This document shows positions 9,601-20,500 of a DNA stretch of 60,439 bases, piece after piece. The position numbers and the translations under genes were made by a program. The notes below the pieces were generated by a model. That model was given only the letters and a program-made list of their open reading frames with translations, ran no database searches and had not been told where the DNA came from. How positions within the stretch are numbered: the stretch's first letter is position 1; each line of letters begins with the position of its first letter. The stretch spans positions 1 through 60,439 of the forward strand of contig DANL01000060.1 in the NCBI GenBank assembly GCA_002499865.1, in the 5' to 3' direction. This stretch comes from Euryarchaeota archaeon UBA121 (lineage in GTDB: Archaea > Thermoplasmatota > Poseidoniia > Poseidoniales > Thalassarchaeaceae).

Positions 9601-12600
9601 ACAGCGGGGGAATGCTACTATCACAGGGCCAAGAGGACACTCTAGCAATGTTCATCGCTACTCTAACCCAGGGAGATATGAGGTCAAACTCTGGAGAGAT
9701 GACATCCGAGTATCAATCAGTATTGCTCGAAAATATGGAACAATTCCAATTGGACGAGTTCCAAACTATCATGTCCATCGGCGTGGGAGACTCCCAATTA
9801 GTAATCCAGAGATCTATGCAAGTGGTCGCTAATGATGGATCGGTAGATTTACTCAGAGGATTCCAGCTAGATGAAAATGGAATCCCGTCTTCCGATGAAT
9901 CATGGGCTGTATACTTTGATACAGAGCCTTATCTGGAAGAATCTAACGAATCAACAGCGAAATCATCTTTCGATGAGGCCAGAGGAAGGGCGAGTGAGTA
10001 CGACCAAGAAACTACTCACTATATGATTGGAAACTACAGATACACCAGCGATCTAATCGAGGACTTTGACGACGTGTCAACGGGACTCCACAGGCAGAAC
10101 TCGAAACTAGCGATGGCGAGGGCTTTCCTAGTTCAGGCATTTAGCATGGAAGAATTGGTGGACCTATATCACCAGATTACAACAGAGGTATTCTATGATG
10201 TGCAAGACTACGAGGCAGGCCTCGGTGTCACCACTGAGAGGAACAATGATATCAGATATTTTGCAGTAGATAACAGACTCTACCCATTGGGCGGTTCTTA
10301 TTATGCCGACTACAACTACCATAGGGGACAGACCACTGGGATCTTCCATGCGCCAACTGGATTATCGGGGTTAGATCTAGATGACTACATCTCCACTCTT
10401 TATCAGACTCAGAGGGGTGTAGACGGTCCGATTATTCTCAGGACTGCCGATGAATATGAGCAGGAATATCTCAATGATGTAGTAAGGCAGCAGTCAGGTG
10501 CCGCAGCCGACGCCAGCGAAATGATACAGATGGTAGACATAGATTACAACCATCAGGACGCTTTCTTCGACACGATGGTTGCTAGGACATACGTCGGATA
10601 TGGGTCTTCTTCACTGGGCCTACCCGGTGACGCATCACAACCAGCCCCTCACTTCTACATGTACGGCACCCCAGGGTCCTACCTAGAGCCCGGTATCCCT
10701 ATGCCCGGGGCTATGATGAATCACATGGTCCTGGCGAACTGGTACGAACTTCCTTGTGAATTGAACCAAGATGGGGAGAAGATTGATGATAATTGCAACG
10801 ATCCTACCATAGGGTCCGCTAACACACAAGTAAAGATTCTGAAGTACTACAGCGGAGCCACCCTTTCTGGAACCGTTGAACTAGAAGGAGTCGGGCCAGT
10901 GCCAAACGCGAGGCTCCTCATCGAAAGAGACGCTTTCAGCGGAGAAGAAGTCGCCGATGAGATAACAGGGATGGTGACAGACAGAGACCCTAGGACGTAC
11001 TGGATTCCAATCGGAACCACGGACGCAGACGAGAACGGAATGTTCGAGTTTACCGTACCTGCTGGAAAGATCAAGGTTACCGCATTCTTCGGAGAGCCCA
11101 ACTTAGAACAGGCTAGGTCAACAATGATGACAGGTACATACAGTATGACCGAGATCCTCACAGAAGAGAATGAAGAATCCAGGGAGCTAAATCCTGTAAC
11201 AGGAATTCTGGGTAATGTCTCAGGATCTACATGGCTAACTGAGGAGATTGTAAATATTTCAGCATTCGATGGCCATTCCAATGGCGAGGAAGTAATCGAA
11301 ATATCGCTATCTGTCGAGTCTGCCCAAGCTACCGGTCAATTAGTCTGGGCATCTATCGAAGAGTACGATGGAACGGCCATCACAGGGTCCACGGTAGAAC
11401 TAGTGCCACAGTGGGACGAGATTGATATCTCCCCATACTACGCATCTACTTCTGATGGTGAAGTCTCCGGAGAGGGACTTTCATTCAATGGAATCGGGCA
11501 AGTAGAGTTCACAGGACAAGGAACGGTTCAGACAACATCGATCTCAACTATCACAGATTTCACTGGAAACTACACGCAGGAGATTAAGCATAATCACACC
11601 CTTGTCGGAGAGGGGCTATTCGAAGGACGGGGTTCTCTCAGCGGTACTATCAACTTCAACTCAGATGAAGACTCACAAATTTCAGAATGTGGGGATAATG
11701 ACACTATGCCAGAAAACCTCTCGTTCTGCGAGTTATCCTCAGGCGCCCTCTTGATAGATGGGTCAGTAAACGCCACTGGAAGGTACACTTCTAACGGGTC
11801 CACAGAATTTACCCAGAGACTCAGCCACTCTTCACTGGTGGGATCAGGGATCTTTGAGACCGATACTTCCGAAGAGTTAGATCACTATGGAACAATAAAC
11901 GGTACCGGAAAATTCTCCGGAGATGGAATATTCAGTGGACCTATGGTCCAAGCAGGTACGTTCCATCTTAGAGACATGATTCCTGGAATTTACTCTGTAA
12001 CCGCTATCCTCGATGATGGGACCAGAGTTGAGCTAGATGACTCATTCACCGTCCCATCCGCGATTAATCAGGTACAAAAGATTGACATCCAAGGCAGTTT
12101 AATCAGTGGGAAGCTAATCAATTCGTCAGGTGAAGTAGTTGACGGCTATGCAGCTTTACTAGATGACTCGTCAGAGTTTGAGGACGCAACAGCCGACTGT
12201 GCAGACTCGGGACACGCTCCATGTAGGATGTATCCGAATGAAATGGGAGACTATGGAGTCGGCCCCCTTCCTCCTGGAAATTACTCAGTAGCAATCGATG
12301 TAGACCAAGACGGATTCTTCGAAATAATTGAAGAGTTCCCATTCGATTCTGAGATTTATGCAAACGTATTGGTCCCATCTCCTATTCCAGAGATGTTCGA
12401 CCTCAATTTTGAGATGATCAATGAAGGTTCGAACGTTCCCGATCTGAACGTTTCACTTTCCAAGGCAGATGGAGACTCTATGCCCGTGAGCGCAATTTAT
12501 TCTGTAGAAGACGGAGAATACCAAATCGAGCTTACACCGGGCGAATGGATAGTAGACTATGCCCTGTCCGACTCCAAGCAGGTCTGGGAAGAATTCGAAG

Positions 12601-15600
12601 TTTCGTCTGACATGAGTATGCAATTTGAATTCGTAACCAGTGTAGAAGTTACAGGAACGGTCTACTACGAAGAGAACTCCTCAGCATCGTTCAATCCAGA
12701 TGATGGAAAGGTCATTGGAGCAGATACCGTGATCAGCTTCGTATGGGAAGGATTCTCTACGACTGCTATGACAAATGAATCAGGCCAGTTTACAGTAACT
12801 CTCCCTGAAGGAGCAGTAGTTGACGCTACTGTAGAGGGACTGATAGCCGGCTTGGTCAACGGTACTAAGTTCACTGTCTCGACTGGAATGGAGGATATTG
12901 TAATGGTAGCCACACCTGGAACGAATGTTTTCGGTCTAGTCAGTGTCTCAAGAGCGAATAACTTCTACTCCTCCGACCTAATCGGTTGGCAGCAACTAAC
13001 GGTGACAGCTCAAAACGAAAACTATGACGTCACATGGAGAAAATCAGTGGATAATCTTGGAAAGTTCCAGATGATTCTCCCTGATGGGGAATGGACATTC
13101 GAGATAGTTGACTCGGACATCGCCTACTCTCCGGTGACCAAGTCCATAGATTCTGAGAACTTCTCTGTAGAGATGATACTCTCCCCTCCCAATGGGACAC
13201 TTTCCCTTGAGATGTTTATGGATGATTCAGGAGATCTAAACTCCTCAAATGGTACACCAGTATCATATGATTTCGAGATTGTACCATCTTCTCAGGCAGG
13301 CATGGGCAAGAATGTAACATATGACGGATCTGAGTGGATCAGTGAGGGACTAGCTCAAGTCTCACTCGAACCGGGATCTTACAGCGTGATAGTATCCATT
13401 TCCGATGCCACAGAAGGCGATCTATTCGGAACCATGCTGTCTTCGCAAGTAGTACCTTTCGATATTCCTCTTCAAGGAGGATCAGTGGACAGGATTGCCG
13501 CTTTCTTACCTGAGTGGAGAGTTAGTGTCTCACTTACAAATCAGTTCGGAGGAGTCCTCTCGAATCAGGACTTCAAACTAATTAACACCGAAACAGGATG
13601 GACACAGACGCATACTACAGACGCCAACGGAAGCTGGGCCGATCACATCATTCAGGGTGATTGGATTTTGAGTGTAGAATCTCTCATTAACAGCGAGGGG
13701 GCAACGGAAACACTCAGGGCACATATTGTGTCATCACCTGAAACCGCATCGACAGATCTCTCCCTTTCGACGATTGAGGCCGCATCGGTTTCAATTAGCC
13801 TGACTGAGACTTTAGGGGCACCACTCGAAGGAAAGCGAATTGTGGCGGCATCAGATGAGGGGCTCGGAGAAGTCGACTTAACTCCAACGAACTCATCCGG
13901 GATTTCCGAAATACAGCTATTCCCTGGAAACTGGATCATGTCAATGGAAAACGAGGAAGACGGCATAATGTGGATTCTCGAATCTAATGATGTAGTACTT
14001 TCATCCGGAGATAACGGGCAGTTGAATTTCACAGCTGATCGATTCGCAGAAGTCAGTGGCAATGTCTTCTGGGACTTGAACGATAACGGCGTTTACAATA
14101 TCGGAGAAGGGATCAACAATGCTACTTTCGCCATCCTTCCAGGAACTTGTGACGAAAATTCATCCAGCGATTCTACAGTCGTTCAAAACTCAGATAATTC
14201 TGGGGCTTGGTCATCATTCGAGGCCGTAGGGGGTGACTACTGTCTAGAGGTATCAGCACAAGGATTCTCCGACATATCTCAAGAAATCGAGCTAGGAAAC
14301 TCTTCCTTGGAAATAGACTCGATGATGATGGCTGAATTAGTTCAGGTAGGCGGCCAAATTTCGTTTATCGACGCGGATCAATTCTCATCAGTCTCAGACA
14401 CATTGCTGCTGGAGTTAATACCAACATCTGATTACGTCAGAGATACAATCTCTCCGGTAAAGACGATCGTGGACGGAGATTGGAATGGAAACTGGACTGC
14501 CTCAGTCGAACCAGGCGAATGGATAATCAGAGCTTTCTCAGAAGAATTAGGCTTGGTGGCCATGTCTATGGTCAAGGCCGAAGTAATAGATGGGGGTTAC
14601 TCAGACATGGATCTAGCTACGGGAGGATGGGCACTGATTGAGACGCAATGGTTCGATTATGAGGGCGTGTCAATGACTCTGGCAGACATAGATAAACCCG
14701 AACTAAACATCAATCTAGGAGCTGGTATTTCTTGGATCGCAAATCTTGATGAAGAGGGATCGATTAGGGTACTTCTCCCGAGTGGGATTATTGATGTCTC
14801 AAGTGAATTCACTACCTTACAGAGAGGATTGAACATGACTTATTCCGGAGGTCAGGCAATAGGCGTGGAAGCTAGTCAGGAGACCCCGGCCATAACAGTC
14901 TCCCATTCTAGGATACCATTCCGAGATCTTTCGTTGAATGTGATAGGATCAGTAGGAGGGGATGTAGGCCATGATGGCGGAATTTCAGATCTACTTGTAA
15001 CTAAAGATAACGAATCAATGGGATTCAATCCTGTGGAGTTCACCCTCTCTGCTGACTATCTTGGCCATGAGCCTCTGGATACATTCTCTGCTCAGGCCAC
15101 TGTACCGGGTACTGATGGTTCAGAATGGCAGGTTGAGTTCCATAACGGATCAGGAGTGTGGAACACCTCGATGTCCTTTGACTTGGGATTGGATAATTCT
15201 CTCAGTACCTCTGACATCCATGTCAAAGTTACACCTCCAAACCAATCAGTTGCACATTCATTGACGCAGGGACATTCAATTATCCTAAGCTTCTTCACAT
15301 CAGGCGGGTACTCTGAAGAGATTAACGTAAAGGTCAGGATACCACAAATCCATGACTTCTCAGTAGTCTCATTAGATCCGCTCTACGGAGTCTCTCCGGG
15401 TGAGGAAATACAGATACCTCTGCAAATCAGAAACGATGGAAACGGAGACGACAGGTATGTGTTTGATTTCGACGACTCAGAGTTACCCGATGGGTGGGAG
15501 AGAACCGGGTCTACTTCTCATACTCTACCTCCATTTACTACCACTACTCACAGCATCAATGTGATCGCACCAGATAATGCAACAGGCGAATACACGATAT

Positions 15601-16139
15601 ATGCTACTGTAGCTGACAAAGCAGGAAACTCTTACCCAGAGATAGAAATCAATGTTGCCATATCCAATCCAGTGATCTCTATCACATCCCAGCAACTTCT
15701 CTCGGGAGGAGACAATGCAGTTTCTAACAGAGTCAACTCCTGGGTCGTTACTGTTGCCAATGAGGGGCTTGTCGATGCAGAGGATGTTGAGCTAAATGTA
15801 ATACTCTGCAATGACTTGACTTGCCAAAGTGAGGTAATAATGGATACCGAGCTAGGTGATGTTCCAGCCAACTCAGTAGTGAACTTCGACATCAGACTGG
15901 ACCTAGACGGGATCGATCCTGGTAACTACTACCTTAACTTGGAGATCAATGAATCTTCGGTAGAAGGCGAAGTGGTACCATTCGAACCAAATCAGGGAGG
16001 GAGTGTCAATCTAGTAGTTTCTTCACCTGCAGTGGAGTCTGACTCTAGTTGGATTGGCTACATCCTAGGGGGGCTAATCATTGCCGCACTGGCAATGCTG
16101 ACAAGACCCCGCTCAAGAAGGCCAAACGCTCCATTCTGA
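6624..16139 (+). CDS. aglB: Giant STT3/AglB oligosaccharyltransferase with a long beta-sandwich extension
   Basis: About 3,171 aa (GTG at 6615 is an alternative start), versus roughly 800-1,000 aa for usual archaeal AglB. It should transfer a lipid-linked glycan to Asn of N-x-S/T sequons outside the membrane. Residues 1-390 are an extra multi-helix membrane module. The STT3 core starts near residue 395: GGSDPWYMKR near 418 is the first acidic motif, LADHDSF near 534 the second, and WWDYG near 970, followed by ADNFQSG, is the sequon-binding signature. From about residue 1415 a tail of some 1,750 residues contains repeated carboxypeptidase-regulatory or CNA-B-like modules (such as GTVELEGVGPVPNARLLIERD and SGNVFWDLNDNGVYNIGEG) and a CARDB-like domain, closing with a transmembrane helix (YILGGLIIAALAML) and an arginine-rich end. 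Catalytic role is confident; the tail's role is unknown. Confidence 0.92.
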   Translation: MNVREDAKADGNSLKELVPVSAILVALVALFLGSEALANGTMENDGYLRILTLPLAAALAASFGRVLSVSELGIPSHFKTGALSILFIAVSAIPELAPELLEIDTIVTFTFTSVGIATMMLVNSNRREEANLLLVAVVGFFLSASLAASTGFGSESWAGTDEEMIDAVRSSMASILFAFWASSISLGLMVVLGMRGTLDTAGDGKLFSGIPSFDIQSDSSRKMMSVLALVFTVQFIPLVWLCSISGDTIVVDGEVVSNALLKYSEHQYLGSVWALMTALVIFVWAFFRSERWQVMAALVAVNWILYSAARLVEIGNPLGIEVLPASSGDSTSAAAWFFLIFWSNVAAYILSIRGYFGDTAPVREHSAMRAWWNANYYGIMISLALFVSLAIRTGWNVLPAMNATGTQLWDMTGGSDPWYMKRVIDYVVAERSHFIFDSDRSYPMGVINPRPPLFSWSLALGGLGLNWLTGSSQDQMVWWSVSAMPAIYGALIVLPLAGIARRVHSDLAGVVTAWLIALMPGHIGHSTFALADHDSFALLFISMAFYFWVRAVEGIRDERLFNETSRNPLYLIAGIREMWMRNPMVMSCATLSGISFATVALGWKGFVYGPGILFLAFSVQAFLNLFRGRDSLPITAAALQMLLTAFVIPLPFYMWPGLDLLFDPSGFQPMFYIIGFTFALGWVTCSFRDKPWLLVVGSGTALFGAILLSLYVLQALNYYNGWDILFTGGFYFSKNKIFGTIGEAQAPSRGVLFASYGPVVSIIAISCAVYLIWRGARKDRQSHLLLGSWTIVAAYMAWSAGRFIFNATPAMAVVGGLGIAMLWKAANPADFLKEYRRAGIGNPSARRRSTFTASRRHPGIPALMMVFLLVASQHATYGIDSGIPRGEEAATDVDQAIYEIAPDFLRWSIGDFSILQDEEYDPDSGMLRYMGTFGPGFNGADWNTAYQWLSEQDTEVGFSERPAFVSWWDYGFQALTQGQHPTVADNFQSGIPHSGGMLLSQGQEDTLAMFIATLTQGDMRSNSGEMTSEYQSVLLENMEQFQLDEFQTIMSIGVGDSQLVIQRSMQVVANDGSVDLLRGFQLDENGIPSSDESWAVYFDTEPYLEESNESTAKSSFDEARGRASEYDQETTHYMIGNYRYTSDLIEDFDDVSTGLHRQNSKLAMARAFLVQAFSMEELVDLYHQITTEVFYDVQDYEAGLGVTTERNNDIRYFAVDNRLYPLGGSYYADYNYHRGQTTGIFHAPTGLSGLDLDDYISTLYQTQRGVDGPIILRTADEYEQEYLNDVVRQQSGAAADASEMIQMVDIDYNHQDAFFDTMVARTYVGYGSSSLGLPGDASQPAPHFYMYGTPGSYLEPGIPMPGAMMNHMVLANWYELPCELNQDGEKIDDNCNDPTIGSANTQVKILKYYSGATLSGTVELEGVGPVPNARLLIERDAFSGEEVADEITGMVTDRDPRTYWIPIGTTDADENGMFEFTVPAGKIKVTAFFGEPNLEQARSTMMTGTYSMTEILTEENEESRELNPVTGILGNVSGSTWLTEEIVNISAFDGHSNGEEVIEISLSVESAQATGQLVWASIEEYDGTAITGSTVELVPQWDEIDISPYYASTSDGEVSGEGLSFNGIGQVEFTGQGTVQTTSISTITDFTGNYTQEIKHNHTLVGEGLFEGRGSLSGTINFNSDEDSQISECGDNDTMPENLSFCELSSGALLIDGSVNATGRYTSNGSTEFTQRLSHSSLVGSGIFETDTSEELDHYGTINGTGKFSGDGIFSGPMVQAGTFHLRDMIPGIYSVTAILDDGTRVELDDSFTVPSAINQVQKIDIQGSLISGKLINSSGEVVDGYAALLDDSSEFEDATADCADSGHAPCRMYPNEMGDYGVGPLPPGNYSVAIDVDQDGFFEIIEEFPFDSEIYANVLVPSPIPEMFDLNFEMINEGSNVPDLNVSLSKADGDSMPVSAIYSVEDGEYQIELTPGEWIVDYALSDSKQVWEEFEVSSDMSMQFEFVTSVEVTGTVYYEENSSASFNPDDGKVIGADTVISFVWEGFSTTAMTNESGQFTVTLPEGAVVDATVEGLIAGLVNGTKFTVSTGMEDIVMVATPGTNVFGLVSVSRANNFYSSDLIGWQQLTVTAQNENYDVTWRKSVDNLGKFQMILPDGEWTFEIVDSDIAYSPVTKSIDSENFSVEMILSPPNGTLSLEMFMDDSGDLNSSNGTPVSYDFEIVPSSQAGMGKNVTYDGSEWISEGLAQVSLEPGSYSVIVSISDATEGDLFGTMLSSQVVPFDIPLQGGSVDRIAAFLPEWRVSVSLTNQFGGVLSNQDFKLINTETGWTQTHTTDANGSWADHIIQGDWILSVESLINSEGATETLRAHIVSSPETASTDLSLSTIEAASVSISLTETLGAPLEGKRIVAASDEGLGEVDLTPTNSSGISEIQLFPGNWIMSMENEEDGIMWILESNDVVLSSGDNGQLNFTADRFAEVSGNVFWDLNDNGVYNIGEGINNATFAILPGTCDENSSSDSTVVQNSDNSGAWSSFEAVGGDYCLEVSAQGFSDISQEIELGNSSLEIDSMMMAELVQVGGQISFIDADQFSSVSDTLLLELIPTSDYVRDTISPVKTIVDGDWNGNWTASVEPGEWIIRAFSEELGLVAMSMVKAEVIDGGYSDMDLATGGWALIETQWFDYEGVSMTLADIDKPELNINLGAGISWIANLDEEGSIRVLLPSGIIDVSSEFTTLQRGLNMTYSGGQAIGVEASQETPAITVSHSRIPFRDLSLNVIGSVGGDVGHDGGISDLLVTKDNESMGFNPVEFTLSADYLGHEPLDTFSAQATVPGTDGSEWQVEFHNGSGVWNTSMSFDLGLDNSLSTSDIHVKVTPPNQSVAHSLTQGHSIILSFFTSGGYSEEINVKVRIPQIHDFSVVSLDPLYGVSPGEEIQIPLQIRNDGNGDDRYVFDFDDSELPDGWERTGSTSHTLPPFTTTTHSINVIAPDNATGEYTIYATVADKAGNSYPEIEINVAISNPVISITSQQLLSGGDNAVSNRVNSWVVTVANEGLVDAEDVELNVILCNDLTCQSEVIMDTELGDVPANSVVNFDIRLDLDGIDPGNYYLNLEINESSVEGEVVPFEPNQGGSVNLVVSSPAVESDSSWIGYILGGLIIAALAMLTRPRSRRPNAPF

Positions 16140-16145
16140 ACACAC

Positions 16146-16174
16146 TGGTATTTATGTGGCAGTTCCACAGGAAC
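16146..16174 (+). promoter_or_regulatory. TATA box and 5-bp inverted repeat before a subtilase gene
   Basis: GGTATTTATG (about 16147-16156) lies 26-35 nt before the ATG at 16182, the distance for a near-leaderless transcript. GTTCC-ACA-GGAAC (16162-16174) follows it and shares its core with the repeat before the second subtilase gene at 52147. Confidence 0.45.
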
Positions 16175-16181
16175 CAATAGA

Positions 16182-17417
16182 ATGCCTGCCCTAGATAGAT
16201 TGGAGCTCATGCCCGAGCCAGAGGATCCTAGGCTACTCACTACCGTTGACCCTAGAGCACCAGGATATCCAGGTTCTGCCTATGGTATGTCCGATGAAGA
16301 GGCTAGAAGACTTCGTTGGCCCTTGGATCCGCTAAAGGAGGCCTTGTGGCCTTGGGGAGCAGTATTCTTCTCACTGGGAACTGTCGCTCTTCTACTAGCT
16401 TGGCCTTTTGTCGATTCCTACTTGGCCCCACTTCTCCCAGATTCAGAGTGGGCATATGAGTCTACGGGGATAAGGGAGCTTCAGGATGGAGGTCTGACTG
16501 GCGAAGGGGTATCAGTTTGTATTGTAGATACTGGTATGGATATACGCCATCCAGATCTCTCAGGAATAAATTTGGCAGGTTTCAGAGATTTCTTTGATGA
16601 GAGTAACCAAGAGGTTAAAGACGTAGGATCAGAATTCCACGGCACCATGATGACAGGGATTTTGGCTTCCAACGGTACCTTCCTCGGAGCCGCTCCCGGG
16701 GCTTCTATTTCCATTGCTTTGGCACTTGGCCCGGAAGGATCTTCCGGCCAACAGGATAGAGTCTCGCTGGCAATTAGGTGGTGTAGGATTACTCAAGAAG
16801 CTGATATTATCAGTCTTAGCCTTGGTTCAGACCCAGGTCAAGGAATGGGTATCGAAACTGAGACAGTAACCGCAGTTCAAGAGGCTCTAGAAGAAGGAAT
16901 CTTCGTCATAGCAGCCGCGGGAAACACCGGTTCAGAATCTTCTGATGTATCCGTGCCTGCAAATATTCAGGGCGTAATAGCCGTAGGGGCGTACAGAAGT
17001 TCGGGGGATATTTGGGGAGATAGCGCTTCAGGTTCCAACATCGACCCTTACAGTGGACAGCCAAGAGAGTATCCTCATCAGAAGCCTGAGATTATAGCTC
17101 CAGGAGTGAACATATTTTCCACATCTTCCACAGAACTCGATCCGTCCTACGCATATTCATCAGGTACTAGCGACTCTACCGTCTTTGTAACTGGGGCTCT
17201 GGCGCTTATTCTGGAGCAATATGGAGATGCCATAGCAGGGGAAGACGGAAAAATAGATCTAGAGGAGATGAGCATGGTAAAGAGGGCACTAGCTAACTCA
17301 GCAAACCAAGACCCCTCCTCCTCGGGGAACCATAGCTCTAGATTGGGATACGGGTCCCTGAATTCGGTTGAATGGGCTAACCAACTCTCTTTTGAGCTTA
17401 ATATCGACGTTCAGTAA
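16182..17417 (+). CDS. Membrane-tethered subtilisin-like serine protease (S8)
   Basis: 411 aa. There is no cleavable signal peptide. A hydrophobic helix at about residues 62-80 (WGAVFFSLGTVALLLAWPF) follows a 60-residue cytoplasmic segment, so the protease domain should face outside as a type II membrane protein. The catalytic triad is visible: D116 (CIVDTGMDIRHPDL), H153 (EFHGTMMTG) and S330 (SGTSDS). The oxyanion Asn is in IAAAGNTGSE. The serine motif is SGTSDST rather than the common GTSMAxP, a modest deviation. It starts 42 bp after the oligosaccharyltransferase and may depend partly on its transcript, though it has its own TATA box. It lacks an obvious propeptide of usual size. Confidence 0.93.
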   Translation: MPALDRLELMPEPEDPRLLTTVDPRAPGYPGSAYGMSDEEARRLRWPLDPLKEALWPWGAVFFSLGTVALLLAWPFVDSYLAPLLPDSEWAYESTGIRELQDGGLTGEGVSVCIVDTGMDIRHPDLSGINLAGFRDFFDESNQEVKDVGSEFHGTMMTGILASNGTFLGAAPGASISIALALGPEGSSGQQDRVSLAIRWCRITQEADIISLSLGSDPGQGMGIETETVTAVQEALEEGIFVIAAAGNTGSESSDVSVPANIQGVIAVGAYRSSGDIWGDSASGSNIDPYSGQPREYPHQKPEIIAPGVNIFSTSSTELDPSYAYSSGTSDSTVFVTGALALILEQYGDAIAGEDGKIDLEEMSMVKRALANSANQDPSSSGNHSSRLGYGSLNSVEWANQLSFELNIDVQ

Positions 17418-17480
17418 TGGACGTCACATACAATTGAGCGATAATGGATTCTGATGACCTAACAATCTTGTTTCCTCTAA

Positions 17481-17490
17481 CATTATATCC
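17481..17490 (+). promoter_or_regulatory. TATA box of the beta-helix surface protein gene
   Basis: CATTATATCC, centred about 25 nt before the ATG at 17511. This spacing implies a leaderless mRNA and favours that ATG over the GTG at 17505. Confidence 0.5.
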
Positions 17491-17510
17491 GCTCCCGATA
17501 CCCCGTGGCT

Positions 17511-20500
17511 ATGGCCCGCAGAGATAGATTGAGCTCGACTATTCTAGTAATGTTGATGCTAACCAGTGTTTTCATCGCACTAGTAGGCCCCGCGTCCCCT
17601 GTAGCCGCTTCGAATGAGACCACTTCAGGAACAATAACTGGAACCGAGTACTGGCAAGGAAACCATGTACTTACAGGGGACGTAGTAATCTCATCTGGAG
17701 CTAAATTGGTCATCCAACCCAGTACTAATGTGATTTTTCCAAACGGTACCCATTTGGATGCCAGGGGTAGCCTGTGCATAGGAGTGTCTTCTTGTGGGGC
17801 CAGCGGAAACGCTAATTCTGCTCAGAAAATCACATTCAGCTGGGAGGAACCTGAAAATTCCAGTGCCCAAGGCGAATGTAATGGAATTTCGCAGGGACAA
17901 TTCGAAATTACGATCACCGACCCTTCCTGCTATGAAGGGCTTATCATCAGAGACTCAATTGACCTGTCACAGTCCGGAATCAGGCACACTACTCTAGATG
18001 GTGCATGGGGAATTCCACACTTTGTCGATAACCAAAATGGATTCAAATATGCCGCCCTAGTTCTAGATGGGGCTAGTCCCACACTGACGGAAATGGAGTT
18101 TATCGATATCAACTCCAGTAGCGTTCTAACCACGGGACTCGCTCAACCAGAGTTCATCGGAGGGCAGTATACCGTAGGGAATGATGATGAGAGTGGAGTG
18201 GATGGTCCTGCAGTTCAGATATACAGCTCCGGAACCCCTATCACTCCATTGATCATGTCTTCGCCAGATCTAATCGGTTCTGATAATGGATGCGGGAATA
18301 ATGCTGGAGGCAAGCCAACTGTCTGGGTCGAAGACGCATTCATTGAGATTGATGATGCAGAGATCGGAGTCGGGGATTATGGGATTTCACTGAGATATTC
18401 TTCTGGTTCAGTAACCAACTCAGAGATTTCCGTCAACTGTAACGGTATTGATATTTACAGTCTAAAGAGCGTGGGACAGATTGACTATTACAATACAATC
18501 ACAGGAAACGAGATTGTTACGAATGACAGAACCCCAATCACTGTGTATGGCGGGGCTCATGCTTTTATCAGAGATAACGAACTATCGGGAGCTGGAAGTG
18601 GAAGTGGTATTGCCGTCTTCTCCAGCTATGCGGAGATAACGAACAATGACATTGGACCAATTGGCGGGTGGAACGGACTCTGGATGTACGGGTCTTTTGA
18701 TGTAATTGCTGAAAATAATACGATCTTCGACACTAATAGGGAGGCCATTATCGCTGGAGAGTACGGGAGCAACGCTCCCGCTCCGAGCGCGTCTAGGGCG
18801 TTCCTTGCAAACAACACCATTTCATCTTCTGGCCAAGGAGATTGCACCAGTAATATCCACTTCAACGGGCAGTTCACCTGTCCTGCAGTGATGGCATACA
18901 GGTCCGGACTGACAATGTATGACAACGAAATTAATTCCGGAGGCGAGTCTGATGGAATCAGGTCGATTGGAGCGTTGCTGGACATCAGGAGGAATACATG
19001 GAACGCCGCGGGCTCAGGAGCCGTAATCAAACACTATGATTCAGGATATGCAGGAGACCAACAATACGGGTCTCTAGCTTTCTTCTCTGAGAATACTTGG
19101 AATGGAGTTGGTACTACCTACAATATCACGAAGAGCTCAGTAACCGTACAATCGGAATCTATCCCCAGTCCTCCCACTGGACAGTTTCCAGTGATTCTCT
19201 CGTGGCCGGATCAGGAGGCATGGCCAGCCAATGGTTTCCAGAATGGGATCATACCCACAGACGTTCAAGAGTGCTCCAACTGTGATAATCTCACGCCTAG
19301 GAATTTCCCACTAGCGCTTTCCATGGATAATAACTCCACAGTGATGACTTTTGCTGGTCTGGCCAATCTAGACAGGTCATCTATCTCAATCCAAACCCAA
19401 CCGACTCCCTATGCAGTACAGGTCAGAAGAGCCGAGCTAGTCAAGTTCCAAGCTCTGGTCAACGGAGAGAGGGTCCCGGGTGCCAGTATCCTCATCGAGG
19501 ACGCTCTCGGGAACGATATGTATGATATCGATACCCTTTCCGATGGATATACCCCATGGTTCGCCCTCCCCTCGGACTTCCACCTTGACTTCAGAGGATT
19601 GGGAGGGGGCGACAACCCAGATGGATTCGCAGATGACGAATTCGAGGACTCCTGCTCAGATGGAATAGACAACGATGGAGACCTTCTAATGGACGCGGAC
19701 GATACTGATTGCGACTATACTGCAGGTACTAGAGAGCTCTCTCTATACCGATTCACCGCCTATAAGTTCGGATTCGGATTGGATAGCGGACAATTCACAT
19801 TAGATGACTCTTCATACCAGGGAACTGCGAATCTACTAAATCTGGCGCCCTCTGTTTCCGTCACACAAGACCAAGGCCACTCTTTCAGAAAGGTAGTGAA
19901 TATCACTGGCAACGCTCATGATGGAATTCTCGCCTCATTCTACCCAAGTGATGAAATGGCACAGTGGGATCAGAAAGGATTCGTCCATTCAATCGAAGTT
20001 AGAGACCCATTCACAAGCGGTTGGTCAGATGCACAACTTGCCATCGACTCATCTGGCTCACAATATGGGGAAGTAACTAGTACTAACCATCCTTTCAAAG
20101 AATGGTACTATGAATTGGATATGTCTCAAATGGCCGAAGGAGACTATGTTTTCCAGTTCCGAGCATTCGACGGAATCGACTATAGCCCGATTTCCACTAT
20201 CACCATCAAGCTCAATTCTCAGGCCCCTACTGTCTCGGTAAGCTCTCCAAGTCCATTCTCTACTCACTCTGATGACACAGTGACATTCGAGGGTGCTGCC
20301 TATGATTACTACGGGTGCCCTTCACAATGTGGCAAGGATATCACTGAGATTTATTTCCAAATTGTGGGTCCCAATTTCCAAGTTGTTACACCTGTCTCTG
20401 GAGGTACAGCTTGGTCATGGACATGGGACTTCAGTGGCCAACCCCGAGTAGTGGCGGACTATACTTTCAAGATATGGGCCTCAGACTCCGACTTCTGTAA

